From assembly GCF_026213295.1 (NCBI RefSeq), contig NC_079414.1, positions 21,847,813 to 21,911,812 of the forward strand: DNA of 64,000 bases, in the 5' to 3' direction. The notes beneath the pieces are model-generated. The model had not been told where the DNA came from and ran no database searches. It saw nothing but the letters and a program-made list of their open reading frames with translations. Shown piece after piece: positions 21,913 through 49,830 of the stretch. Both the position numbers and the translations under genes were made by a program. Each line of letters opens with the position of its first letter. The first letter of the stretch is position 1. Origin of the DNA: Gadus chalcogrammus. Lineage: Eukaryota; Chordata; Actinopteri; Gadiformes; Gadidae.

Positions 21913-23187
21913 GTCTCTGGAAAACAGAGAGAGTGAGAGAAGGAGAGAGAGAGAGAGAGAAAGAAAGAGGAAACAGACTATCTTTCAACATCACATGAGG
22001 CTTCATGGAAAAACACTGAAGACGAAACAGAGGAACTGGGGGGGGGGGGGGGGCTGAGATAGTAAGAAAGAAATAGTTCTTCAGAACGTATAAAACACCC
22101 CCAGAGAGAGGAGAGGCGAGGAAAGGGAATGGGGGGAGACCAGAGGGGAGGAGACGGGTGAAGAGGAGAGAAGAGGAGAGTGGAGGAGGAGTGCAGTCTC
22201 ACTGATGGGTGAAGACGTTATTAACATGAAAACATTTGGAGCACAACTTCAGAACATAATAGGAAGCACAGCTGTCCGTTCCCTTACAACCCTCCTCTGT
22301 TCCCCATCTCCCACCCTATCTCTCTCTCTCCCTCTCTGTTTCTCTCCAGCTGTCTTGCTCAACACTTTCCCGGCGGAACAATGTAGGAGGGACAGCAGGA
22401 AGAGCATCTTGGCTTCAACCCATAATGAGACTCTTGTTGCAAAACAAGACTTACAGAATAGAGTGAAAAAATAAAACGTCGTTTTAAAACTGGACAGCTC
22501 GGTATCATTGATCCGTCACTCCTGTCTCACGTATAGGCCCACGCCCTAGGAGGCATTAGATAAAAGGCGCGGTGCTACTCACCTCAATTAGCGTTTTCAA
22601 GCTGGTCACAGAAACGACGAATGACTTTGAGCTGAGAGAAGGGGGCGGGGGGCTGTTAAAGATATGAAGTCCAGAAAGCAAGACGAACCCTCTCCCAATG
22701 TAGTTCGGCAGCAGTGAGCAGACCTTCAGTCCGGCCGCTACGCGCAGGACAAACGCACGCAGGCACACTAGCCTACGCACTCACTCGCATGCACGCACGC
22801 ACGCACGTGTCCATGAATATATGGAGGAGGGCGGTTTCGGAGAATAGGGAACAAAGTTAGAAACGAAGGGATTGTGTTTTGGATCTGTGTCGCTTTCTGT
22901 TCCATTTCATTGTGATTCATCCGAGGCAGACAGGTGACTATGCTGAAACCTTTTACTTAAATAAATCCCCCGCCGTCGGCGTTCTCAGTGTTTCTGTCTG
23001 CGTTACCAAACGAGACAAGCGTGTGCGTTTCAGCAGAACATCGCGATCGCTCCTCGCCAAATGTACTAAATTACCAGAATAACAACTTTAACCCTCTTCA
23101 TTATGTAACAATTGTTTTGTCCCTCTTCACGGCAGCAACTTTCAAGAGACTGAACCACCTATTTTCTATCCTCATCCTGATCCAGCC
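21913..23187. promoter_or_regulatory. Intergenic region between two head-to-head MS4A-like genes (candidate shared promoter)
   Basis: It separates divergent start codons at 21912 (minus) and 23188 (plus). A minus-strand donor GAG|GTGAGTAG at 22583 could end a non-coding first exon that splices to the acceptor at 21916. The area at 22700-22810 is GC-richer with repeated GCAC/GCACGCA. Poly-G (22040-22052) and GA-rich stretches are also present. No TATA box stands out. Confidence 0.45.
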
Positions 23188-27523
<4,336 letters not shown>

Positions 27524-27609
27524 AGCTGACCTGTGATTGGACGAGGCAGTATCATCATCCTAGACGCTGATGTGTCACATGTCTGTCACTCAAACTGCCA
27601 TCCTGAGAG

Positions 27610-27690
27610 GGAGGAGGGAGGGGAAAAGGGAGGGAGGGAGGGAGGGAGGGAGGGAGGGAGGAGGGAGGGAGGAAGGAGGGAGGGAGTTGT
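27610..27690. repeat. (GGGA)n tract in the MS4A-like 3' UTR
   Basis: GGGAGGGAGGGA purine run between the stop codon (27523) and the polyadenylation signal. It has G-quadruplex-forming potential on the RNA. Confidence 0.9.
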
Positions 27691-27898
27691 GTGCAATGAA
27701 ATGCTGTTGAAGACCAACTAAGGTGGTTGGGGGAGAAGGTGTTTCTTCTACACGTTGTGGTCTTAGTTTGGTTGTTAATCGTTTGTCCTCTTGGGTCTTG
27801 GGATTTTTTTTACATGTAAAAATGTGTTTGTGTTTTGCTCCCTCCAACATTTACATCTTCTGTACCGCCTCACATATATTCTGATATATTTTCTACTG

Positions 27899-27904
27899 AA
27901 TAAA
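27899..27904 (+). promoter_or_regulatory. Polyadenylation signal AATAAA of the plus-strand MS4A-like gene
   Basis: Canonical AATAAA 376 bp past the stop. Confidence 0.6.
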
Positions 27905-28599
27905 ACCACAGGCCTTTCTGTGCTATCAAAGAGCTAAGAGGACGGATGTCTAATCAGTGTTGAACTATAGTAGCCAGGCATCGCCGGACGAACTGCCAAC
28001 TGATCTCCCCTGGGACCTCTCCGTTAATATTCCATTAGGGGCGTCACCAACGGGCGCAGACCAAAAGGCCTCTGGACGCGATTGGATAGGCCTTCAACCA
28101 ATCATAGCAACGAAACTGGTGATGTAGCGACTGTAACCGTGCTACGAAAAAAACACATATTTTATCGCAATAAAAGTGCAGTCGTTATACTGCCTTGATA
28201 GCGTAATCAACACAACGTTCTTTATCAGCGGCAGCCAACTTGTCTCTACGGCGCTCCGCTGACCGTCATCGTATTTATCCCGCCTCATATTAGACAAACG
28301 GTTGTGATTGGTTGGAAGAGTAATGGGTTCACTTGAGAAAATTATTTCTGACTTAACAACTTAATGTTCTAGAATTCTGAGAAAAGTATTTACGTAAAAA
28401 AAATCTCCCCTGCTTTTCTGAATCAATGAAATACCTCAAAAAACTTTCGAGGAACTCTCGACTGCATTTAGTCCGGTTGCTGCTGCTAACCATCTTAACC
28501 CTCCAAAGGTGATTCCAAGTACTTCAACAATTATTGGAAAAAAAATCTGATTTCGTAAACAAAATACTCAGAAACGGACACACAAATATGAATAATTAG
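27905..28599. other. Intergenic, no recognised feature
   Basis: AT-rich to mixed sequence between the MS4A-like gene and the duplicated lectin region. No exon or repeat stands out. Confidence 0.4.
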
Positions 28600-30600
28600 A
28601 TAGACAAGATGTTGCGGTACTGACTGATTACTTTTTTGGAACGGAAATGTGTACCTGTCACAGATAGCATGACTGACCCTGAAGCGACCTGTCACCCAAC
28701 ATATCTTTAGATGATGACCAGAAGATAATAAAAGGTCCTGGCTGTGAGGAAACATCCTGTGAGCTGCAGATATCAAACTCAGTCTGTCGGCCTCTCTCAC
28801 TCTGTTGGTCGAGGGATGTTTAAACATGAAAATAAATAACGAGTTGATAAAGGGAACAATCAGGACCAAATCATGTCCATGGGGTTTTAGCTGAGTCTAT
28901 GTAGTCTTTAAATCTGTTACCCTGAGCAACTGTTTCTGATCAAGTTAATGGAACAGATGGTCTTCACACAAATGATCATGATGATGCATCAGAGTGAACA
29001 TCTACAACTAGCCTTTCGTCAAACAGTATTTTAGAGAAACAATAGAACATGCAGGGTGTAGAGGAACCAGGGAACCAGCGGGTGTAGAGGAACCAGGGAA
29101 GCTGCGGGGTGTAGAGGAACCAGGGAACCTGCAGGGTGTTGAGGAACCAGGGAACCTGCATTTACATTCAGGGTATTTAGCAGACGCTTTTATCCAAAGC
29201 GACTTACAATAAGTACATATGTCATAAGAAGTGCAACAATATATCGCTGTCAGTACAGTAAGGATGTTCATAGAACCAAGTGCAAGTACAACAATCGCTA
29301 GGCTAACCAATTCCCTGTGTTACAGCAATGATAGCAGCTACTGCAGTTGCTACACAGTGAAGTACTATAATACAATACAACACAATACAATACAATGTAC
29401 AATGGTGGCCAGAAGGGGGAGGGTGGCTATGCAGAGTCGAGGTGGACTCTGAACAGGTGAGTCTTGAGTTTTTTTCGGAAGGTAGTGAGCGACTCTGCGG
29501 TCCTGAGAATGGCAGGGAGCTCGTTCCACCACTGAGGTCCCAAAACCGAGAAAAGTTGTGACTTTGCTGATCGACCTTTGCTAGCTCTTAGCGATGGCGG
29601 TACCAGGCGTCCAGCTGAGGTAGTTGCGCGGAGGGTTCGAGCTGGGGTGTGTGGCTTTACCAATGCTTGGAGGTAGGCAGGGGCAGTTCCATCGACTGCC
29701 TTGTATGCCAGTACCATCGTCTTAAGCTACTACAGGGAGCCAGTGGAAGTCCCGGAAGAGGGGGGTCACATGGGAGAACTTCGGTAGGTTGAACACGAGG
29801 CGTGCTGCCGCATTCTGGATGCACTGCAAAGGTTTAATCGCAGAGGCAGGAAGTCCAGCCAGGAGTGAGTTGCAGTAGTCGAGGCGGGAGATGACCAGTG
29901 ATTGGACTAGAAGCTGAGCTGCTTGTGAGGAAGGGCCGGATTCTGTGGATGTTGTAAAGTGCAAATCTGCAGGATCGGGCCACCGCAGTGATGTTTGCGA
30001 TGCAGCATAACTGATTGTCCAATACCACACCGAGGTTTCTGGCAGTTGGAGAAGGAGATACAGTGATGTTCTCAACGGTGACCAGTAAGTCCATGTGTGG
30101 GCAATCTTTCCCTGGGATTAGGAGGAGCTCGGTTTTGATGAGATCATCATGATCATTTGTGTGAAGACCATCTGTTCCATTAACTTGATCAGAAACGGTT
30201 GCTCAGGGTTACAGATTTAAAGACTACATAGACTCAGCTAAAACACCATGGACATGATTTGGTCCTGATTTGTCCCTTTATCAACTCGTCATTTATTTTC
30301 ATGGTTAAATATCCCTCGACCAACAGAGAGAGAGAGGCCGACAGACAGAGTTTGACATCTGCAGCAAGAGGGTATGTAGCGTTTCCTGTCAGCAGCAGCT
30401 TGGCCTCTGGTACTTCTAGTGTATCGTGTGGATCTCACAGGATGTTTCCTCACAGCTAGGACCTTTGATTATCTTCTGGTCGTGCATTTCATCATCTAAA
30501 GATATGTTGGGTTACAGGTAAAAAGTTCACGAAGAGTTCTGAAACTCATCATGGAGACAAAAGTGCTACATTATAAGAATAGATAGATAGAGATGTTGGA
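28600..30600. repeat. Imperfect inverted duplication with a LINE in its loop
   Basis: Sequence at about 28690-28985 (cytosine-poor stretch, then AGATATCAAACTCAGTCTGT ... CAAATGATCATGATGATG) returns inverted at about 30145-30510. Between the arms lie a 26-29-bp repeat (GGGTGTAGAGGAACCAGGGAA, about four copies, 29057-29160) and the LINE at 29160-30150. Related sequence lies upstream of lectin unit B (39400-39560) and, inverted, in unit C (53330-53460). Confidence 0.8.
29160..30150 (-). mobile_element. 5'-truncated LINE, L2/CR1-Rex type
   Basis: The minus strand encodes, across a few frame breaks, the C-terminal end of a reverse transcriptase: SLVISRLDYCNSLLAGLPAS, then NAAARLVFNLPKFSHVTPL, FHWLPV, YKAVDGTAPAYLQALV and GPQWWNELPAILRTAESL before FRKKLKTHLF. 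These are hallmark motifs of L2/CR1-like fish LINEs. The 3' end is the GTCGCTTTGGATAAAAGCGT tail at 29160-29210. It is inactive: 5'-truncated and frameshifted. Confidence 0.88.
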
Positions 30601-30895
30601 TTCTTAAAAATACATGGTTTTATTATTATTCATGAGTAGAATAAGCTAACTAGCTCCCTCACTTTTACACAACACTAACACAATAATCTTTCAGGGGAGA
30701 ATGCAGGAACCGCCTACATATACTTTCTAGTATACAGCTTGACCCCTCCTAGACATGTCCACTGCCTTCTAGTATACAGCTTGACCCCTCCTAGACATGT
30801 CCACTGCCTTCTAGTTTAGTATGTCTGCATGTAAATAATTTGCATAGCCAATTTTACAGGAGGAAAGGGTTGTTGGTTTTGCAGGAGCTTTGTGT

Positions 30896-31076
30896 GAGTG
30901 AGTGAGTGAGTGAGTGAGTGAGTGAGTGAGTGAGTGAGTGAGTGAGTGAGTGAGTGAGTGAGTGAGTGAGTGAGTGAGTGAGTGAGTGAGTGAGTGAGTG
31001 AGTGAGTGAGTGAGTGAGTGAGTGAGTGAGTGAGTGAGTGAGTGAGTGAGTGAGTGAGTGAGTGAGTGAGTGAGTG
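30896..31076. repeat. (TGAG)n tetranucleotide, about 180 bp
   Basis: Pure GAGT units upstream of the unit A lectin gene. The same repeat occupies the same place in unit B (40455-40480, short) and unit C (54760-54866). Confidence 0.97.
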
Positions 31077-31108
31077 ATTTGGTGAGAGTGTGTTAAGTGT
31101 GTGTTTGA

Positions 31109-31216
<108 letters not shown>

Positions 31217-31233
31217 AATTATGGCGTCTGATA

Positions 31234-31287
31234 ATTTATAGTATGTCGCTTTGGATAAAAGCGCCTGCTAAATGCCCTAAATGTAAA
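31234..31287 (+). mobile_element. 54-bp LINE 3'-tail insertion with TGATA target duplication
   Basis: Flanked by TGATA at 31229-31233 and 31288-31292. Unit C at 56337-56360 shows the empty site (GGCGTCTGATAAGAGTAGAA). The insert (GTCGCTTTGGATAAAAGCGC ...) is the 3' tail of the same LINE family as 29160-30150, so it is a severely 5'-truncated retrotransposition. Confidence 0.85.
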
Positions 31288-31440
31288 TGATAAGAGTAGA
31301 AAAAATATTTGCTGACAGTGATGGTTCAGAATGAAAGCAGATGATTGGTCAGGATTAAAACATGTGACGTGGTTCCTCCAGCTGATAAAGCCGGGCTGAA
31401 GCCTGAGAGCTGAAGGAGTGGAGCCGTCCAGAGAGGAACC

Positions 31441-34582
<3,142 letters not shown>

Positions 34583-34669
34583 ACTGTGTAACTTAAGTTG
34601 ATGCTTAAGTTCAACTTAACCCTAACTTCGCCACACAGAAAGGACCCTTTTAGCTTGCATAATTGAGTA

Positions 34670-34675
34670 ATTAAA
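34670..34675 (+). promoter_or_regulatory. Possible polyadenylation signal ATTAAA for the CTLD1 form (unit A)
   Basis: ATTAAA 88 bp past the CTLD1 stop, conserved in unit B (GTAATTAAATAG at about 44281-44292). It would end the short transcript before the Ig exon. Confidence 0.4.
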
Positions 34676-35120
34676 TAGTAGTAATGCATGGTCTGAGATG
34701 ACGACGCCTACTCTAGGCTTTCTCAATTGTGATTGGGGGTGCTGCCTTCACATAAAGAGCCCTAGTTAGCCACTCCCTTTAAAGGTAAATGCCTCCCAGC
34801 GTTGGTCCTCCGCCTTGCGGATTGGGGCCTCTTCCCAGACCAATCAGTACTATAACGTTTGAACACTAATGTCCCATCACATAACCTTCTGTTCTGCGTT
34901 GCAGGTAGAAAATGAATACAGTGGATAAAATATGACTACTGCCATTGGTAAACGTCTCAGTGTTGACCTCATTACACTCGCCGGCCATTTGATCATTTTT
35001 AAGGGGTTCATGTTCACTGCACACTAAATGGCTGTGGAAGTTCTAAATGTATAAATGGTGATTGAAGCTGTTTGCATTCCTGTTGTAGAACAAAGTTCAC
35101 TCATCTCGTCTTCCTTTCAG

Positions 35121-36470
35121 GGATGCCCAAGGAGAAGGAGGAAGAGGAGGAGGAGGAGAAGGAGGTACCCGCTATCACAGCATTCAATGATAATTATATT
35201 GGGTCCTTGGGCGACACAGTCATCATATACTGCCGTGCCAGTGGCCAGCCAAAACCCACCATCGAGTGGCTATACAACGGCCGGCCTGTGAAGAGGGACA
35301 GGACAGACAACAAACCAGAGCCTTTAGTCATAGTGGAGGGGGAGGACCTCATCGTTAGAAGTGTGAGGCCTGGTGTGGACATGATCAGCTGCTTGGCGAA
35401 CAACAGCGCTGGCACAGCCAATAAGACCGCCATGCTGTTAGTCGTTGGTAAGAACTGGACTGCTGGATCAGATGTTCTGCAATTACGCATTGTATTCTAC
35501 TACACAAGGTCTCTATTTTGACCAAATACACAAGGCCACGTCTCTATTGTGGTCTACTAAACAAGGTCAGGTTTATATTGTGGTCTACTACACAAGGTCA
35601 GGCATTTAAGTTGGTCTATTAAAGTAAGGTTTATATTGTTGCCTACTAAAGGTCAGGTTTCTATTGTGGTCTACTACACAAGCTCAGGTTTATATTGTTG
35701 CCTCCTAAAGGTCAGGTTTCTATTGTGGTCTACTACACAAGCTCAGGTTTATATTGTTGCCTCCTAAAGGTCAGGTTTCTATTGTGGTCTACTACACAAG
35801 CTCAGGTTTATATTGTTGCCTACTAAAGGTCAGGTTTCTATTGTGGTCTACTTCTCAAGGTCTTTCTTTACATTCAACAGAATTGACACCAGAGGGCTGG
35901 AGGATTTTCAACCAGAGTCTCTACTTTGTTTCAATGACTAAGAGGAACTGGACAGCCAGTAGAGACGACTGCCTGCAAAGAAACGCAGACCTGGTGGTTA
36001 TCAACAGCAAAGTAGAGGAGGTAACAGAGGCTGTGTCTGTCTGCGTGTGTGTGTGTGTGTGTCTGTGTGGTTAAATGTTTCATTCAGCCAGGTGTGTGTT
36101 CATGACAGCAGCTGTTATTCATATTTGAAACAGGAGTTGGCTACCAAATGGTGGCTCAGAACCTGGATTGGACTGAGACTGGACCGAGACACAGAGGGGA
36201 CCTGGAAGTGGGTGGATGGTACCAACGTGACTTCAAGGTAATGCTGATGACTCCATTCAGCAGCCTCTCTTCTCTGAGAGTGACAGGGTGATATCACCTT
36301 AACACTGGGCTCAACTTTATATTCCTTCTCGTTTCAGTTCCTGGCTGTCCGGTCATCCAAACCTTCCAACTATCACAGAAGCCTGTGCATTAGGTGACAA
36401 CAGCCAGTTGATTCCTACACCCTGTGCCTCTCAAAATAATTGGATCTGTGAGAAGACTAGACTCGTGTAG
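35121..36470 (+). CDS. Unit A: Ig domain plus second C-type lectin domain (alternative 3' exons)
   Basis: Four exons: 35121-35447 (Ig), 35881-36020, 36134-36237 and 36338-36470. There is no TM or signal of its own. The Ig exon enters and leaves in phase 1, the same phase as the stem exon donor at 33164, so 31441-31531, 32688-32759, 33114-33164 plus these four exons give an open frame of 305 residues. The Ig exon starts with an acidic run (MPKEKEEEEEEE), then an I-set-like domain: YCRASGQPKPTIEWLYNGRP, LIVRSV and SCLANNSAGTANKT. CTLD2 has WRIFNQSLYFVSMTKRNW, TWIGLRLDRDTEGTWKWVDG, SGHPN in place of EPN and NNWICEK. A canonical AATAAA at 36808 fits the end of this longer transcript. It could alternatively be an independent gene whose first exons are missed. 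No search was possible to see whether this architecture is known. Confidence 0.75.
35500..35860. repeat. About 59-bp tandem repeat before the CTLD2 exon (unit A)
   Basis: Units of AGGTCAGGTTTCTATTGTGG followed by TCTACTACACAAGCTC and TTTATATTGTTGCC. Related copies precede CTLD1 (33640-33780) and recur in unit B (43200-43340, 45200-45330, 46490-46660). Confidence 0.85.
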
Positions 36471-36807
36471 TATTTGGGACAGAGGCTGGTATGAAGGATT
36501 ATGTGCCGAGCTTTACTTCCGGATCTGTGAGAAGGTTGCAGTCCTTGAACATCTGGATGCCGTCCTGAACAAAGAGCGTCTGTAGGCTTTGTTTGGATTG
36601 GTCGGTTGAGAAGTTGATCCTTTCTATTCTCTGCACATTATACGATGCTACTTATATTTGAGGTAGGCCAACACGTCTCTGTTGAGCTTAAGCATCGCCA
36701 AAGCTCATTACAGATTTGAATTTTGTTGCATCCAAAACTTTCGCTTGAACATTATCAAGGCTATATTTCCTCTGTGATGTAATTACTGTAGTTTCACCTG
36801 TAAGAAC

Positions 36808-36813
36808 AATAAA
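36808..36813 (+). promoter_or_regulatory. Polyadenylation signal AATAAA, unit A long form
   Basis: The AACAATAAAGTACCATCTGA context is identical in unit B (47595-47600), supporting a shared functional 3' end after CTLD2. Confidence 0.6.
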
Positions 36814-39078
<2,265 letters not shown>

Positions 39079-39929
39079 CAAACGCACACACACACAACCA
39101 GGTCACTATTCAGTGCATGAGTTTGAGGAAAATAGTGAAATGGCAATTATAAAAACAACAATAGTAGGCTATGGGCTAATAGGATTGCGTAGACTTCAAT
39201 AGAATGAACACATGCCCTTCTCCAGCTAGAACGCAGCAGCACCTCTACCCAAGCCCCCCCCCCCCCCCCCCCAGCATAGCATAGTTGTGCTAGGCCTCTG
39301 TTTGGTTACCCGGATTATATAGGATGTAGCAAGCAACTGATAACCAGTGATAACCAGATAAGACAGTGAAAACCGACCCACGTAAATCCACGCCCTTGAT
39401 TGATAGATAAGATGTTGCGGTACTGACTGATTACTTTTTTGGAACGGGAGATGTGAATCGGAAAGATACACTTTTTTGGAACAGATAGCATGACTGAAGC
39501 GATCTGTAACCCAACATATCTGTAGATGATGAAATGCATGACCAGAAGATAAATAACGGTCCTTGTATGTGACGTTGCATAAATAAGTTTTCTTTCATTA
39601 TGCACGCTTAAAAATCAATACTTCAATTTCATGTAATAAATAAATAGATAATAATTCATGTTGGGTTAAAAGGTTAAATGTGATTGAACCCATGTGTAAT
39701 GTGTAATTAGAATGTGTTAATGTGCTGCAAGCGCATGGAACTAATGTTTTGTTCCTACGAAAAAGTTTCCTGTTTACCTACGTCTTTATTACTGTTTAAA
39801 TTGATTTAAAAGCATGACCAAGCGTAGGCTACATGAATCTCGCCCGTTAAGTGCAGCGATATTGTAGTAAGATACAAGGACAGTGGGACAGAACGGCGTC
39901 TGGGGACAGCAGACCACAAGGTCAGCTTG

Positions 39930-40385
39930 ACCCCTCCTAGACATGACCTCCACCTTCTAGTATACAGCTTGACCCCTCCTAGACATGACCTCCACCTTCT
40001 AGTATACAGCTTGACCCCTCCTAGACATGACCTCCACCTTCTAGTATACAGCTTGACCCCAGACATGACCTCCACCTTCTAGTATACAGCTTGACCCCTC
40101 CTAGACATGACCTCTACCTTCTAGTAAACAGCTTGACCCCTCCTAGACATGACCTCTACCTTCTAGTATACCGCTTGACCCCTCCTAGACATGACCTCTA
40201 CCTTCTAGTATACCGCTTGACCCCTCCTAGACATGACCTCTACCTTCTAGTATACCGCTTGACCCCTCCTAGACATGACCTCTACCTTCTAGTATACAGT
40301 CTGACCCCTCCTAGACATGACCTCTACCTTCTAGTATACCGCTTGACCCCTCCTAGACATTTGCTCTACCTTCTAGTATAGTATG
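39930..40385. repeat. 42-bp minisatellite (unit B), about 11 copies
   Basis: Unit CTTGACCCCTCCTAGACATG followed by ACCTCTACCTTCTAGTATACCG. Unit A has two copies (30735-30810) and unit C about four (54515-54670) at the same place, so the array expanded after duplication. Confidence 0.95.
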
Positions 40386-40486
40386 TCTGTGTGTATATCA
40401 TTTGCATAGCCAGTTTTACAGGAGGAAAGGGTTGGTGGCTTTGCAGGAGCTTTGAGTGAGTGAGTGAGTGAGTGAGCGAGTTTTAT

Positions 40487-40622
<136 letters not shown>

Positions 40623-40762
40623 AAAATGATCGGCTGACAGTGATGGTTCAGAATGAAAGCAGATGATTGCTCAGGATTAAAACATGTGACGTGGTTCCTC
40701 CAGCTGATAAAGCCGGGCTGAAGCCTGAGAGCTGAAGGAGTGGAGCCGTCCAGAGAGGAACC

Positions 40763-44199
<3,437 letters not shown>

Positions 44200-44722
44200 G
44201 TTGATGCTAAAGTTTGGGTTAAGTTCAACTTAACCCAAACTTCGCCACACGGAAAGGACCCTTTTAGCTGGCATAACTGAGTAATTAAATAGTAGTAATG
44301 CATGGTCTGAGATGACGACGCCTAATCTAGGCTTGCTCAATGGTGATTGGTGGTGCTGCCTTCATATAAAGAGCCCTAGTTAGCCACTCCCTTTAAAGGT
44401 AAATGCCTCCCAGCGTTGGTCCTCCGCCTTGCGGATTGGGGCCTCTTCCCAGACCAATCAGTGCTATAACGTTTGAACACTAATGTCCCATCTCACAACC
44501 TTCTGTTCTGGGTTGCATGTGGAAAATAAATATAGTGAATAAAAAATGACTACTGCCATTGGTAAACGTTTCAGTACACTCGCCGGCCATTTGAACACAT
44601 TTAAGGGGTTCATGTTCACTGCACACTAAATGGCTGTGGAAGTTCTAAATGTATAAATGGTGATTGAAGCTGTTTGCATTCCTGTTGTAGAACAAAGTTC
44701 ACTCATCTCGTCTTCCTTTCAG

Positions 44723-47257
<2,535 letters not shown>

Positions 47258-47594
47258 TATTTGGGACAGAGGCTGGTATGATGGATTGTGTGCCGCGCTT
47301 TACTTCCGGATCCTTGAGAAGGTTGCAGTCCTTGAACATCTGGATGCTGTCCTGAACAAAGAGCCTCTGTAGGCTTTGTTTGTATTGGTCGGTTGAGACA
47401 TTGATCCTTTCTATTCCCTCTACATTATACGATACTACTTATATTTGAGGTAGGCCAACACGTCTCTGTTGAGCTTAAGCATCGCCAACTCTCAATACAG
47501 ATTTGAATTTTGTTCCATCCAAAACTTTCGCTTGAAAATAATCAAGGCTATATTTCCTCTGTACTGTACTTACTGTACTTTAACCTGTCAGAAC

Positions 47595-47600
47595 AATAAA
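47595..47600 (+). promoter_or_regulatory. Polyadenylation signal AATAAA, unit B long form
   Basis: Same context as in unit A (GAACAATAAAGTACCATCTG). Confidence 0.6.
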
Positions 47601-47718
47601 GTACCATCTGATCTTGACCTTTACAATTCATTCTATCTTGGTACAGATAAATAGATGAATACTAAAGTACTAATACTGTCAGAAAAAGTATATCAGTTGT
47701 ACTCCAATACTACTGACT

Positions 47719-48017
47719 CAGTGCCGCTGCCCCCCCCCCCCGAAAAAAAGAATTGGTTTCTGCCGGTTTAACATTTTATTAAAACGCAAAAGTTAAATCT
47801 ACTTTGTAAACACAGTTCACAGAACAGCCAAAACATACCTACAGTACACACAAGTATTGGAATGTCCAAAATCTTTTAAATTAAATAGTTATCCATAAAT
47901 ACAAACTTAAAACCAGAAGTATACAAGTAAGATTTTTTTATTTTTTTTTGGGGGCCCCCTCAGGACTTGAGGCCCTACGCGCAGCGCGTAGTGCGCGTTA
48001 TGGGAGCGGCGGCACTG
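47719..48017. mobile_element. hAT-like short element in the unit B 3' flank
   Basis: Ends CAGTGCCGCTGCC and inverse CAGTGCCGCCGCTCCC. Unit A at about 36922-36945 is uninterrupted (CCAATACTACTACGCTACTC). Flanking octamers (TACTGACT, TGCTACTC) do not match well, so the family is uncertain. Confidence 0.6.
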
Positions 48018-48197
48018 TGCTACTCTACACAGTACCTACCACTGAACTACAACTTCAGTACTACTAGGGTAACATACTACAACAGTAATGATACAGTACC
48101 ACTTCACTAATCAGTACTTCTGCAGCCTTACGACAGTGCTTCTACAGATTGACTTCAGTATTACTTCTCTTTTAATTTCATTTAAAGAATATTTGAG

Positions 48198-48640
48198 TGC
48201 CACATTGTGCGACAAATTCGCTCGAGTTGAAATGTATTTTAATTTCTCGTGATGACAGCCAATCAGCGTTCAACAGCGTGGCCACTGAGTGACATGTGTA
48301 ACGTAAACAGCCAATCAGCGTTCAACCGTCAAACTCCGTGCAGTGCTGTCCGGGGTGAACTGCAGCATGGAGGAGAAAGTGATTGTTGCCGTTTGCGACT
48401 CCCGGAGCTCTATATATAATATAATATAATATTATATAATATAATATAATATAATATAATTGTATAATATCACGGCCAAAAGCTCTGTGCGCCTCCGACG
48501 TCTCTCCCTCTAAACACACTCACTCCCCCCGCCGGTTGCGAGTCCGCGAGATTCTCATGGACGCGCGTGTGTGACGTAGTCTGGACGGCGCGCTGTTGTA
48601 GGTGTGTGTACCTCCGACCGGTGAGTGAGAACAGCGAGAG
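48198..48640 (+). mobile_element. Harbinger-type remnant with the start of a MADF-like protein
   Basis: Similarity to unit A stops at 48197. A reading frame from 48367 begins MEEKVIVAVCDSRSS, which resembles the N-terminus of the MADF/Myb-like accessory protein of PIF-Harbinger elements in fish. It is cut by an (ATATA)n stretch at 48412-48470, after which GCGCCTCCGACGTCTC follows. Confidence 0.5.
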
Positions 48641-49830
48641 AGAGAAAAAAGGATGGAAACTGAGGATTTGGTTATGAAAAAGAATAGCATTGGATCCGTC
48701 GTCTGGCAGTGTATATACAATAATTATTATGCAAACAGTTAATAAATAATTAACGGTTTGAATAAAGGCTGTGTTTGTAAATCTAACTTGCTTTGATTTT
48801 CCTTTTCTTATGTGCAAGTTCTAAATTGTTCCAATACAAAGCACTAATGAGTTTAAACAATATGTTGTTTTGTTTCATGTAATCTACATGCAGACTTATA
48901 TTTCAGGAATACTAGAATTATTACTGACGTAACATTATGCCAGACATGGTTGAATCGAGCATTTATGATGTGCTCTAGAGGAGATTCAAAATATATCGAG
49001 ATATATATCGTGTATCGAGATATAGTAAAAAAATATCGAGATATTCATTTTGGCCCATATCGCCCAGCCCTAACTGGAAGTGCACTGGAAGTCGACGATT
49101 ATTACTGATTGTTACTGATTATGAAAGTAAGTAATATTTCAATATTGTTTTAAATATGCATATCTGTTGAATTTGTATTTTCTTAACGGATTTTCCAACT
49201 TGTATTTTCGTAATATATTTTCCAACTCCGATTTGATATACCCGACAAGATAGCCTAATTATGTGCTGGTTATGAAGTATTGGCATTAAACTACAGTTTT
49301 GCAAGTTATGTGGCAGTTATTAATTCTAAATTATTAGAATACCGTGCTTTAAGATCACGTTGCCATCCGTTATGAGCTATTCGTCAGTGTTTCAGACCAA
49401 CAGGCATAGCAAACGTAGCAGCTAGCAAGCTAACTAAGTAACTAAAGTCTGTTAGCTCAATTTTGTGCAACATTCATGTATGAGATGCCCGTCGATGAGG
49501 CATCGACGGGTGTTAACGTCAGCATTTTCCACAAGGTTAAAAAGCTAGTCACTTTTTAACCGTGGCGCACACCATTGGGGCGAGCCAAGTTCAAATAATT
49601 CTAGCCTCAGTTCTACAAGTTTCTGGTTGAAACTATCATGAAAGTTCACATTAGAACTATACTAGTCTAAATCCAATGCAGTGTCAAAGTGTCAATTGAC
49701 TGCATGGGAAGCTTATCTAACGTTAGCCATTAAGTTTGTTCATTATTCATTATTCCAATTCGATATTTGTGTTAAAATGGCCTATAATTTGTAGTTTCTA
49801 AATTGTTCTCTGATTTTGTTGTTATTTAGG
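48641..49830. other. Intergenic, no recognised feature
   Basis: AT-rich. A run of ATATCGAGATAT-type words at 48990-49050 and a GATGAGGCATCGACGGG hairpin at 49493-49512 are the only local structures. Confidence 0.4.
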
